From contig NZ_JAQFIL010000001.1 in the NCBI RefSeq assembly GCF_029504655.1, positions 4,593,001 to 4,657,000 on the forward strand: a stretch of 64,000 nt of DNA. Direction: 5' to 3'. This DNA comes from Catalinimonas alkaloidigena (lineage in GTDB: Bacteria > Bacteroidota > Bacteroidia > Cytophagales > Cyclobacteriaceae). Position numbers and translations under genes: made by a program. Shown piece after piece: positions 17,584 to 26,279 of this stretch; the first letter of the stretch is position 1; every line of letters starts with the position of its first letter. Below the pieces are notes generated by a model. The model saw only the letters and a program-made list of their open reading frames with translations, had not been told where the DNA came from and searched no databases.

Positions 17584-18504
17584 TCATGTATTAAGCACTG
17601 CTGTTTTCCGCTCTGCTCCTATCCGGTATTGCTCCAAATCAGTGAAAGCCGGAGGTGCGAGCCAATCTTCATTTAGTCCCAGATCAAAGACAGTTTCAAA
17701 CCCTTCAGGCATTTTGGCTGGCGGTTCGTCATAAGTCATGAACCAGCATTTGAAATGATCGTCCAGTACGCCATTGGCTTCCGGCATAAACATGGTAAAG
17801 AAAGGATCTGGTGTGATCTCCAAGTCCCTGAGGTAAGAGACATTAGGGTGGTCACCAATGTAGAGTCTCGCATTGGCTTTGCCGAACAGATTAATGCCTA
17901 CCTTGGACTCAAAATAGATATAGGAAGCCATCAGCATATTTCGGTATCGACAGTAATTGGTCGTACCCACATTGAGCTTGAAGCTGGGTGACTTAGGGCG
18001 GTCTATTTCAATGCGAAAAGCAAACTGACCATCTTTCTCATACTGGCTGGAAACCATATCGTCCGTAATGATAAAATCCAGATTGGCCTGATGCTTAGGC
18101 ATGCCCCATATTCCCTTGCCTCCTTTAACTGATACTTCAGAACTTACCGGCAGATCCAGAATATATTGCCCGGTGCCAAAAGTCTTCATCATCATGGCAG
18201 GCAGCAGTGGCGGCGCAGGTTTGCGTCCGTGTGTGCAGGCAATAGCGATGCTATACTCTATGTATTTACCTATACTGGTATCCAGATAATTGATCACAGT
18301 GATCAGTAGCACTGCTTTGCCATTGGGCAATTTAAATGCATGCAGTTCATTACCGGGCAGCAGGGCATTTGCTTTCTCGTAGTCACAGGAGAAACCCGCC
18401 ATCAGTGCCGGAGAGTTTTTGGCATAGATGGGCATCTTATAAGGAATACCATCTACGAGAGCGTACCGGTCCCGGTACCGCTTGATTCTTTTGGGGATGG
18501 CCAT
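17584..18504 (-). CDS. acetoacetate decarboxylase family protein
   Basis: The 306-residue protein resembles acetoacetate-decarboxylase-like proteins. The signature GGKGIWGMPKHQA (128-140) places Lys137 where the Schiff-base lysine of the family lies. YIEYSIAIACTHG precedes it, where the family has its conserved acidic residues. Genuine family members decarboxylate beta-keto acids, but many homologues act on other beta-keto or enol substrates. Translation is coupled to the upstream hydrolase by a 52-base overlap. In this operon, a beta-keto intermediate from sterol or fatty-acid metabolism would be a reasonable substrate. That last step is inference. Confidence 0.75.
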   Translation of the reverse strand: MAIPKRIKRYRDRYALVDGIPYKMPIYAKNSPALMAGFSCDYEKANALLPGNELHAFKLPNGKAVLLITVINYLDTSIGKYIEYSIAIACTHGRKPAPPLLPAMMMKTFGTGQYILDLPVSSEVSVKGGKGIWGMPKHQANLDFIITDDMVSSQYEKDGQFAFRIEIDRPKSPSFKLNVGTTNYCRYRNMLMASYIYFESKVGINLFGKANARLYIGDHPNVSYLRDLEITPDPFFTMFMPEANGVLDDHFKCWFMTYDEPPAKMPEGFETVFDLGLNEDWLAPPAFTDLEQYRIGAERKTAVLNT

Positions 18505-19568
18505 GATTGTGTTTGTTTAGGTTGTAGTTCTTGCTTGAGTTCTTTCATTATGATGGGAAATATATCACGGTGGGCATGCTTTCCGAGAAAAACATCCAGA
18601 TGGCTGTAGCCTTTCAGGATATAAAGCTTATGCATACCCGGCTGTATGCTTTCCAGGTATTTATAGGTGTTCTGCTGGCTTCTAGGCAGAAAGCAGCGGT
18701 TCTTTTCTCCACCGAAAAGGACGACCCGGGCATGAAGCTTGGGGGGCTGAGACAGATACGTTCTCATCACATCATCCTGATTGTCAGCAGGCGCTAAAGC
18801 TCCTCTTCTTACTCCTTTCTTAATGTGGTCAAAAAAGCTTAAAGGAACTTCGGCAAACTCATGCTGAATCCATGCTTTGGTAGTTTCATCCAGATTCTCC
18901 AATCTCCATAAGGCAGGAAAGCCCGCCCCGTAGGTGAAACTTACAAACTTGCCCACCAGCGTATCATTCTCCCGATGGGTCAGCATGACCAGGAAGCGCA
19001 GTATTTTTGTTCTGATATCCGGTGCTTTTACGCCCCATTGAGGATTAAGGTACTTGAACATCAATTTGACAATGGGCACAAAAACATTCAGTTTAAAAAC
19101 AGAGTAGAGGGGGACTACCGGATGTAAAGATACCGCGTTGCTTATAATGACTTTGACCTCAGGCAACAATCCCAGCACGGCCGCAATCATAAAGCTGGTA
19201 CTCCCCTGACAGTGAATAATGGCTTTGATCTCTTTTGCTCCGGTCTCTTCCAGCACTTTTTTTACGGCCGCCGGATGATCATAAAGCGCTGCCTGATCCA
19301 GGTCCCATTCGTTGGGCAACAGATCAATGCTGGCCCGCCAGTTTTCCAGCCACACATCGTAGCCTTCTTCCACCAGCATATGGATAATATTCTTCTCGGT
19401 AGGGGGATTGAAGATGTCGGCTCTTACGCCTGCTCCATGTACTAAAAGCACAGGCGTTTTTGCAGGTTGTGAACCTTGGCCGTCAGGCGTGTGGTCTACA
19501 ACATGTTTTAGGTTGCAGAAAAACCCATCACGACTCGTAAAGGGCACAGTTTCAAACTGTATAGTCAT
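18453..19568 (-). CDS. alpha/beta hydrolase with cysteine in the nucleophile elbow
   Basis: This 371-residue protein is the first gene of the nine-gene minus-strand string. It has the oxyanion motif LLVHGAGVRADIF (41-53) and a nucleophile elbow reading IIHCQGST, so the nucleophile position is Cys120 rather than serine. A histidine lies in GYSHLDVF near the C-terminus. A cysteine elbow occurs in PHA synthases and dienelactone hydrolases, and similar domains are fused to cholesterol-oxidase-like GMC proteins in some bacteria. It may hydrolyse or transfer an acyl group. The tail (QTQSWPSPKESSGTG) is low-complexity. Its end overlaps the next gene by 52 bases. Confidence 0.8.
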   Translation of the reverse strand: MTIQFETVPFTSRDGFFCNLKHVVDHTPDGQGSQPAKTPVLLVHGAGVRADIFNPPTEKNIIHMLVEEGYDVWLENWRASIDLLPNEWDLDQAALYDHPAAVKKVLEETGAKEIKAIIHCQGSTSFMIAAVLGLLPEVKVIISNAVSLHPVVPLYSVFKLNVFVPIVKLMFKYLNPQWGVKAPDIRTKILRFLVMLTHRENDTLVGKFVSFTYGAGFPALWRLENLDETTKAWIQHEFAEVPLSFFDHIKKGVRRGALAPADNQDDVMRTYLSQPPKLHARVVLFGGEKNRCFLPRSQQNTYKYLESIQPGMHKLYILKGYSHLDVFLGKHAHRDIFPIIMKELKQELQPKQTQSWPSPKESSGTGTGTLS

Positions 19569-19673
19569 AATCTTTGTGGTTAGGCATGATTAACTTACAT
19601 ATTTTATTACATAAATACAATAAAACAACACTGTCTTCATATAATGCTTTGTTTTGATATCCATGTTTTGGCC

Positions 19674-22600
19674 TTAAGCTGAGTTGTTTAGCTTGCTGTT
19701 GCCGCTGATAGAGCTGAAAAAGCCACTAAACCTTAAAAGATATGGAATGGCAGTAGCCAGCCCCGCCATCAGTGCTACAAACTGACTGATGATTTCTTTC
19801 TGAGACAGTGAAACGAATACAATAAGGCTAATCAGCAAGATCAGGAAGACAGAACTGTATAAACTCCAGGTACCGGAACGCCTAAGTTCTTTCTCCATGG
19901 CCAGTGATTCTGATTCTTTGATGGTTGACAGTATAAAATTTCTAAAACTTTCATTCATCACCTGTAATGACTCATGATAATATATCAACCCTTTCTCCAG
20001 TAGCTTTTTCAACCCTCTTTCATTTTGGGTATTGACAAATCCATCCATCGCCAAATCGTAGAGCAGGTATTTCTCTTCTTTTGAGCAGGTGTTCCATAGC
20101 GAAAAATAGAAGGGTTGGGCCATGCTCTGTATCTTCAGAATAATTTCTTCTTTTACATCATTATGCTGAAGGGGCTTGCTTTCTTTTTCCTGTTCTACTA
20201 CTGCAAGAGAAGGCATAAGCACTATATTTCCGGGCTCCCACTTCTGCGTGAATGCCTGCTTGATCCGACGGAAATACTCTTCATTTACCCGAAACTCATA
20301 GGACAATAGTTCTTTAATGCTAAAATTTTCAGCGTACTTCTGATGCAGGGTATTTTCGTGGAGCAAGGAATAAAATACCTTGACAAAGCCCGCCAGTATG
20401 TCTTTCCATTTAGACATCTGTATCTCAAGTTCTGCCTTTTGCCCTACATCTTCCAGCTTAGTAATACGTTCCTCGTATTGGTCTATTATCTGGGTTGGCG
20501 ACAGGCGGGATACAATAATAATGTTATTTTGATTTCTGAGTAAGCGCTCTACAATATCCAGTATTTGTTTATTGGCCAGAGTATCTTCTATTACGTAGCT
20601 AAAATGCTCAAGCACTACCTGGCTGTTTTTGATCTTCAGGATTTTGGCACACTCTTTTTCATCCAGCAGGTGTGGTACATCAAAGACCTGGAGATGGTTT
20701 TTTTGATACAATTGATGGGTACCGGCAAAAGGAAGTGCCACCACGAAAAGATGCTTATGCCCATCTTCCTTCAAATTTGTACTAAAATAATTATCCAGAT
20801 AGGCATCGTCAATCTCCATAGTCTGCAGATTATTGAATAGCTCCATAGCAAAGAACTTATTGGTAGCGAAACGGACGACATAGAAAATAGCTACTAAAAA
20901 TGATAACCAGATCACTGCCAACCAGAAGGTATTTTCTTTAAGCTCGCTCCAGATATATGGCCAGTTTAAACCTCTGCTTACAGTAGCTAGCACTACTCCA
21001 TCATCAGGAGTCTGATTTACGCTATGATAATGCATACGTATCCCATGCGTATCACAAAGATCAGTTTTCCATTCATCTCCCCCTTTAGAGAATACAAACC
21101 CATTTGAAGCTACAAACATATTCGTGAAAAACGGGCGGCTACGATGGAGTAAGCTGTTCCAGCGGGGGCGCAATTTAGTCACCTTTATACTGGATCGGCA
21201 ATCACATGCTTTAAAATTGAGTGTATTATAATAGTTGCCTTCATGTATAGCCAGCTGATAAATACTTTCTGGCTGAGTATTTTCTTCATTCACCACTGTC
21301 TTATGCTTATACAAAGTGTGCAGGGCTACATTCCTACTTTCTCTCGCTTTACTGATTTCATAAAGCTCATACTTTGCCCATATTTCCAACTCCTGTACAT
21401 AAGCAGCGCTGTATAAGAAAATTGCCGGAAGTATACTGCTGACAAACAAATAGGTAAACAGCATGCCCCAGTAAGCATTTCTAAAACCTGTCTTGACAGG
21501 TGGCCAGGGGAGATTTTGTAAGTTTTTGCTACGCAGCGGGATGGACAGGATGAATGAAATCACTACCACCAGTAATAAGACGAAAAAGTTTTCGCCCCAA
21601 CCTAAAGTAATCAGGCTGGTCATTACATAGATAATGAGGCAAACAGCAATTGTAGCCCCCAATATGATTCTACTTTTATACCTCTTTTGCCTTGAATCAT
21701 CTTCCAGGACTAACCATCCACAGCTATTACTAAACAGGACAGCGTATAAAAATGAAGACAGCACCTGTAAAACTGTAAGCTCATAATACAGGTGGTATAA
21801 CCCTAGTGCCGTAGCCAGGATGAGATTGTATATCATGATACTAAAGTATCTTTCTCTTTTCCCCTTCACAGGCCAAAGCCAGTCGTAGTAAAATGTCTGC
21901 TTTTTAAGCTTGGAGGGCTTATGGTCAAGTAGAGAAATAAGATACAACTGAAAAAAAGCTATTCCCCCGATCACGAGGACACAGATCACACAAAAGCTGA
22001 TAAGCTGTAAGTAGGGCGATTCTATATAGGCTTTATCGTAGGCAGTCACCAGCATCCAGGGCGTATGCTTCAGCGGACTGATGTAGATCATCTGACTGTT
22101 TTCTCCGGCATATACATTGGCGTAAATATTATTCTTTCCAATCAGTGCGGAGCGAACTCCTCTATGATCATCTACATCAGCCAGAAGATTTTCCTGTAAG
22201 TTCTTCTCTTTGTCAGAGTGAAAGAGCACATCGCCTTCTTCGTTAATTACACAGAAGGAAAAGGCAGGCGGAAGCAGGGGGTCCATGAGCGCATGCAGGC
22301 GAATAGATGCCGCCAGCACCTTGATGTTATCGATGGTTTTGTCCTTAAGATCAATATGGTCACTTTTGGACGGAACAGATACGACTGCCAGCTTCTCTGA
22401 GTTTAACCAGGAGGTAATAGACTGCACATAAAAAGTATTTTGCGTGCTGATACGATCTGAATGCCAACCATTGTTATTGGCTATCTCATAAAAGTAAGGG
22501 CGCTCCTTAAAGTTTTTAGGTTCTATCGCTTTGCTTTTACTGGTTTCAGTAGAAATCTGGTACTTCCACGTACCCTTATCATCAATCCAGTAAAGGTTTC

Positions 22601-23795
22601 TTAAAAAAGCGTAGCGATTCAGCTTTTTGTGCAGTGCCTTATATTCATCTTCAAATATATTAATATTGGTAAATGTATGATTAGGGGATTGCTCATAAGC
22701 CACCTCTTCCATTTCTTTCATCAGCGAGCTGATGGAATCCAGCTCCTGCTCAAAATCTCTATTGATATGATCAGACAACGCGCTTAGGTCACTTTCTATA
22801 TTTTTCAGGTCGGCACGATAAGATGCCCAAAAAAGCAAAAACAGTGATAGCAAAGAAGTGCAGATGACAAAAGAAGAAGTAGAAAGTACTACATCTATCC
22901 GGTGCAGACGCTCTATAGGGCTGATGAGTGAAAGTTTGATAAGCGGCAACGCAAATATGAGTATCAGTAATATCACGGCAATTACGATGACGACCATATA
23001 GGGGATCATTTTGATATCCGCTTCAAAATTTTCAGCATTTACCAGCGCGTAAATGGTCCATACCTCATTGTCACTGGACTGTATGTTAGTAGAAAACAAC
23101 TTATACTCCGCAGCCGAGAGCTGTACTTTAATGCCCGGCTCATAAACTTCAGGTATTTCTTCTAACTGATCTAGCTTAAGTTTTACCTTTTGCTTCTCAG
23201 CGCCCTTTAGCAGGCTATCCACATTAAAACTATTGTCAGAAGACTCTCGGGAGACCTGTAATAATTCTCCATCCACAGTGCTATACGCCAACGCATTGCC
23301 TTTAAAAAGCAGGTAATCATCAAATCGCCTGGTTTTTTGGAAAGGTGCAAAGAAGAAATCCACGGTGGCAGCCAGTTCCACACCGCAGGTCTTAATGTTC
23401 GTTTTGGTGTTTTCTATGACATAAGGATAAGCTATATCATTTGCCATTTTGAAAGTAGTATCTATAAAACGAAGGTTGGGATTGCCCGAAGTCCTATTCA
23501 GTTCTGCGCTCAGCTGTTCAATCAGTGCTTTTCTGTCATCAGGGTCTTCGCAATTATCAAATATACTTTTGATGCTGTCCTTGATATATATGGAATTGGC
23601 GGTCTTGCGGTATACTTTATCCTTTTCTTTAAAGTTGATTGCGATCTGTTGCAGGTCTCTTACACGCTTGGAAATCTGAAACGCTTCTCTGGCAGGTAAG
23701 TATACCCAAAAGTAATAGCCAAACAGTGCCGCCAACACCATGAAGGTGCCTAGAATGATATACGAACGACGAGGCAGGTTAGAAAACAGTTTCAT
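19674..23795 (-). CDS. giant membrane protein with dCache-like sensor and STAND-like C-terminus
   Basis: The 1373-residue protein has a membrane helix at about 12-33, an extracytoplasmic region, and two helices at about 264-290 and 303-325. A dCache-like domain follows (about 335-595, with FLRNLYWIDDKG, RPYFYEIANNNGWH and PWMLVTAYD) and then a helix at 598-620. Several more helices, a second soluble loop and a further helix come next. From about 1000 there is a cytoplasmic part with LFVVALPFAGTHQLYQ, NNIIIVSRLSPTQII and a winged-helix-like stretch (YLLYDLAMDGFVN...LLEKGLIYY). It looks like a P-loop/STAND module without its Walker lysine. Two helices end the protein. A sensory role is likely but no output domain is recognised. 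It is monocistronic or nearly so. Confidence 0.75.
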   Translation of the reverse strand: MKLFSNLPRRSYIILGTFMVLAALFGYYFWVYLPAREAFQISKRVRDLQQIAINFKEKDKVYRKTANSIYIKDSIKSIFDNCEDPDDRKALIEQLSAELNRTSGNPNLRFIDTTFKMANDIAYPYVIENTKTNIKTCGVELAATVDFFFAPFQKTRRFDDYLLFKGNALAYSTVDGELLQVSRESSDNSFNVDSLLKGAEKQKVKLKLDQLEEIPEVYEPGIKVQLSAAEYKLFSTNIQSSDNEVWTIYALVNAENFEADIKMIPYMVVIVIAVILLILIFALPLIKLSLISPIERLHRIDVVLSTSSFVICTSLLSLFLLFWASYRADLKNIESDLSALSDHINRDFEQELDSISSLMKEMEEVAYEQSPNHTFTNINIFEDEYKALHKKLNRYAFLRNLYWIDDKGTWKYQISTETSKSKAIEPKNFKERPYFYEIANNNGWHSDRISTQNTFYVQSITSWLNSEKLAVVSVPSKSDHIDLKDKTIDNIKVLAASIRLHALMDPLLPPAFSFCVINEEGDVLFHSDKEKNLQENLLADVDDHRGVRSALIGKNNIYANVYAGENSQMIYISPLKHTPWMLVTAYDKAYIESPYLQLISFCVICVLVIGGIAFFQLYLISLLDHKPSKLKKQTFYYDWLWPVKGKRERYFSIMIYNLILATALGLYHLYYELTVLQVLSSFLYAVLFSNSCGWLVLEDDSRQKRYKSRIILGATIAVCLIIYVMTSLITLGWGENFFVLLLVVVISFILSIPLRSKNLQNLPWPPVKTGFRNAYWGMLFTYLFVSSILPAIFLYSAAYVQELEIWAKYELYEISKARESRNVALHTLYKHKTVVNEENTQPESIYQLAIHEGNYYNTLNFKACDCRSSIKVTKLRPRWNSLLHRSRPFFTNMFVASNGFVFSKGGDEWKTDLCDTHGIRMHYHSVNQTPDDGVVLATVSRGLNWPYIWSELKENTFWLAVIWLSFLVAIFYVVRFATNKFFAMELFNNLQTMEIDDAYLDNYFSTNLKEDGHKHLFVVALPFAGTHQLYQKNHLQVFDVPHLLDEKECAKILKIKNSQVVLEHFSYVIEDTLANKQILDIVERLLRNQNNIIIVSRLSPTQIIDQYEERITKLEDVGQKAELEIQMSKWKDILAGFVKVFYSLLHENTLHQKYAENFSIKELLSYEFRVNEEYFRRIKQAFTQKWEPGNIVLMPSLAVVEQEKESKPLQHNDVKEEIILKIQSMAQPFYFSLWNTCSKEEKYLLYDLAMDGFVNTQNERGLKKLLEKGLIYYHESLQVMNESFRNFILSTIKESESLAMEKELRRSGTWSLYSSVFLILLISLIVFVSLSQKEIISQFVALMAGLATAIPYLLRFSGFFSSISGNSKLNNSA

Positions 23796-24219
23796 AATTT
23801 AGGAATCTTAATTGCAATGGCTGATTGCTTCTATCAATACATCAATTCCGCTCTATGAATTAGTAGACTAACATGTGTTAATGTAACCTACTTGGTCCTA
23901 AAACTTGGATAACTACAATATTTATCCTGTTAGTCAGACTGTTCTCTGGCTAAAGTGCTAAAATGACATTCTGATAGTCATATAGTTATAAGCACTTAGC
24001 TGAAAGTACGTAATTAAACGATCATTTTCAACTAAGGAGGCTATTGAAAGCCATGACCAAATAATCACCAAAACACCTAAGTTTAATCAAGTGGCAAGTC
24101 TACTTTTATAAAGTTCAATTTTCTGGTCTTTCTCGTTTTTTTCCCCTGGTCTCTGTACAGAAACCGCAACCGAGAAGTTAGGCTACAGGGGTGCCCGCAA
24201 AACTCGCATGAATGACTGA
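23796..24219. other. intergenic region, nothing recognised
   Basis: This 424-base, AT-rich stretch separates the divergent 1373-residue membrane protein gene and the gene remnant at 24220. I see no tRNA, strong hairpin, repeat or perfect TAnnTTTG promoter in it. The promoter of the membrane-protein gene must lie near its left end. The last 100 bases may contain degraded coding sequence of the remnant that follows. Confidence 0.5.
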
Positions 24220-24501
24220 TTGAAACAAACCAATCATTTTTACCGCAATGCGCTGGATTATGTGGAGACGCTGGATCAGTACAATATTCCCCGCCACGAA
24301 CTGGAAGAGAGTAAGTCACTACTGGGTCAGTTGATAGCGCTATCCGCGCTACAGCGGAAAGCACACAGCAATGCGCAGGAACTTACCCACAAGAAGCAGG
24401 AAGCTTTGGCCCAGTTAGATCGCTGGTATCGCAAACTTATCAGGGTAGCCTACATTGCCCTGGAAGAAGAACCTCAGCAGATGGAAGCCCTGGCGGGGTA
24501 G
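24220..24501 (+). pseudogene. fragment of a conserved Bacteroidota hypothetical protein
   Basis: The 93-codon frame opens at TTG directly after an in-frame stop and encodes a charged helical segment: ALDYVETLDQYNIPRHELEE, AHSNAQELTHKKQEAL and RWYRKLIRVAYIALEEEPQQ. This pattern matches the middle of a roughly 200-residue helical family common in Bacteroidota, in which a basic motif (G-RK-R-S-F) normally follows the ALG/ALAG position. Here the frame stops at that point, and there is no good start. I read it as a fragment truncated at both ends. It could also be a small intact gene using TTG, which is less likely. Confidence 0.55.
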
Positions 24502-24591
24502 TGGTCTAGCGATCTCCCTTGCCACCGCCCACCCTTTTATCCCTGAAGGGATTCTACGCGCATTGAATTCTACGGGATTAGTTCGTGCGTC

Positions 24592-24624
24592 GGCTCCCCT
24601 CCCAGGAGAAAAGGGGTGTGAGGT
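24592..24624. repeat. GC-rich inverted repeat upstream of DUF559 gene
   Basis: CTCCCCTCCC, a short spacer with AGGAG, and AAAAGGGGTGTGAGG form an imperfect hairpin. CCCCTC...GGGGTGAGG elements of this type often lie beside DUF559 genes in several phyla. The association is from general knowledge of such loci; the element is seen once here. Confidence 0.4.
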
Positions 24625-24660
24625 AGCGAAGTTCACAAGCATCAACATAAATAGCACCTT

Positions 24661-25044
24661 ATGCAAAGAAAGATGTTTTATGGTGCCGGGCCTGAGCTCT
24701 TTGCCAGAGCGAGGAGGCTTAGGGCAACATGTACTCCGGCAGAAACAGAAATGTGGAAATATCTACGTGAAAGCCAATTGGGTTTGAAGTTTAGAAGGCG
24801 GCACCCTATTGCCAATTACATTGCTGACTTTTATTGTCATCAGGCCAAGATTGTAGTAGAGATAGACGGCTCAATTCACAAACTTCAGCACATCAAAGAA
24901 TATGATGAAGGGCGTACCTATGTAATGGAACAGCTAGGAATTGAAGTTCTGCGCTTTAGTAATGAGGAAGTATTCTCTGATATTGAAACAATAGTAGAGA
25001 AAATCAGAAATGTAATCTCTAATATAAAGCAAGAGCCTGGCTAA
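24661..25044 (+). CDS. DUF559 domain protein (Vsr-like endonuclease fold)
   Basis: The 127-residue protein matches the DUF559 family. It has TPAETEMWKYLRESQLGLKFRRRHPIANYIADFYC, then IVVEIDGSIH and HKLQHIKEYDEGRTYVMEQLGIEVLRFSNEEV when read in sections. Asp56 and the E-x-D at 67-69 fit the PD-(D/E)XK nuclease core shared with Vsr repair endonucleases. Function is unproven for almost all members. Length is normal and the frame is intact. It sits between a gene remnant and an SDR gene pointing the other way, and near a GC-rich inverted repeat, which suggests an accessory, exchangeable locus. Confidence 0.82.
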   Translation: MQRKMFYGAGPELFARARRLRATCTPAETEMWKYLRESQLGLKFRRRHPIANYIADFYCHQAKIVVEIDGSIHKLQHIKEYDEGRTYVMEQLGIEVLRFSNEEVFSDIETIVEKIRNVISNIKQEPG

Positions 25045-25128
25045 GCTATATTTTTATTTTACACCTTAGAATTTGAGCTACTGATAGTTTGGGAAGATAG
25101 CTGCCTGAACGTAAGCCTGAAAATAAAA

Positions 25129-25170
25129 GAAGGTCTGCCAATGGCTGACTGCCTTGACAAACCTTCATTT
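25129..25170. terminator. probable bidirectional terminator
   Basis: GAAGGT (25129-25134) pairs with ACCTTC (25161-25166) around an inner small GCC-AAT-GGC hairpin. On the plus strand it is followed by ATTTTTG and on the minus strand by a T-rich tract. It lies between the DUF559 gene and the convergent SDR gene, where transcripts from both sides need to end. Confidence 0.5.
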
Positions 25171-25192
25171 TTGAACATCAATCATTGGTCAA

Positions 25193-26101
25193 TTACATTG
25201 GCATTCTTCCGCCTGTGACGCCCATCACCTCACCGGTGATATAGCTTCCTTCCTGAGAAGCCAATAACACGTATATGGGAGCAATCTCTGCCGGCTGACC
25301 GGGACGCCCTAGGGATGAAACAGAACCGAACTTCTCAATATTGTCCTGGGGCTGCCCACCACTGGGCTGCAGAGGTGTCCAGAAAGGACCGGGGGCCACC
25401 GCATTGACACGGATTCCCTTTTCCGCTACCTGCTTAGACAAGGCTTTGGTAAATGCCACAATAGAAGCTTTGGTCGGCGCATAATCCAGCAGATTATCCG
25501 AAGGCTGATAGGCCTGAATGGAAGTGGTATTGATGATAGATGAGCCAGCATCCAGATGTGGCATCGCTGCTTTACATATCCAGAAGAGGGAATATACATT
25601 TACCTTAAAGGTATTGTCAAACTGCTCGCTTGTCAGCTCATCAATGGACATCTGAGATGTCTGCCTTCCGGCATTATTGACCAATATATCCAGTCCGCCC
25701 AACTCATGCACGGCATCTTCTACCAACTGCTTGCAAAAGCTTTCATCAGCGATATCACCGGGCAGCGGAATAGCCTTTTTACCTTCCGCTTCTACCAGCT
25801 TGATCACTTCCTGCGCATTTTCTTCTTCGCTGGGCAGGTAGTTGATGGCAATGTCTGCGCCTTCGCGGGCAAATGCGATCACTGTAGCACGCCCAATGCC
25901 TGAATCACCACCGGTGACCAGCGCTTTTCTGCCTTTCAGGCGGCCAAAGCCCTGATAACTTTCCTCGCCGTGATCGGGCATGGGATCCATTTTGTTCACC
26001 GAGCCCGGTACAGGCTGCGGTTGACGAGGAAAAGGAGGTTTAGGATATTGATCTACAGGATTCTGCTTCTCGTATTGGTTTTTTACTTTATTATCACTCA
26101 T
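25193..26101 (-). CDS. SDR family oxidoreductase (YghA/YhdF-like)
   Basis: This 302-residue dehydrogenase has the long polar N-terminal extension ([16 protein letters not shown]) typical of the general-stress SDR group that includes YghA and YhdF. It contains the cofactor motif [10 protein letters not shown], the structural motif NNAG, and the catalytic Ser (NTTSIQAY) with Y-A-P-T-K. GGRMPM ends the protein. The reaction is NAD(P)-dependent reduction or oxidation of an aldehyde, ketone or alcohol; homologues are usually induced by stress. It stands alone and divergent from the D-aminoacylase gene, with 178 bases between them that should hold both promoters. Confidence 0.9.
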   Translation of the reverse strand: MSDNKVKNQYEKQNPVDQYPKPPFPRQPQPVPGSVNKMDPMPDHGEESYQGFGRLKGRKALVTGGDSGIGRATVIAFAREGADIAINYLPSEEENAQEVIKLVEAEGKKAIPLPGDIADESFCKQLVEDAVHELGGLDILVNNAGRQTSQMSIDELTSEQFDNTFKVNVYSLFWICKAAMPHLDAGSSIINTTSIQAYQPSDNLLDYAPTKASIVAFTKALSKQVAEKGIRVNAVAPGPFWTPLQPSGGQPQDNIEKFGSVSSLGRPGQPAEIAPIYVLLASQEGSYITGEVMGVTGGRMPM

Positions 26102-26279
26102 TTCAAAAAATAATTTAAGTTAAAAAAATAGCTACCTGCTTTACAGGACAGGTAAGCAAACCAATTTGTATAATACAATAGGAGAACAATTGTTACCAAC
26201 ATTTTCAAAAAAGTAATTGGGTTTTTAAAATACAGGCAAGCAACTAGCCTGATATTTCATTTTTCTCTATTTTGGGCCT

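Noticed and set aside
24083..24364. 93-codon minus-strand frame with several cysteines
   Set aside because: It overlaps the gene remnant on the plus strand and shows no zinc-site spacing or homology by eye.
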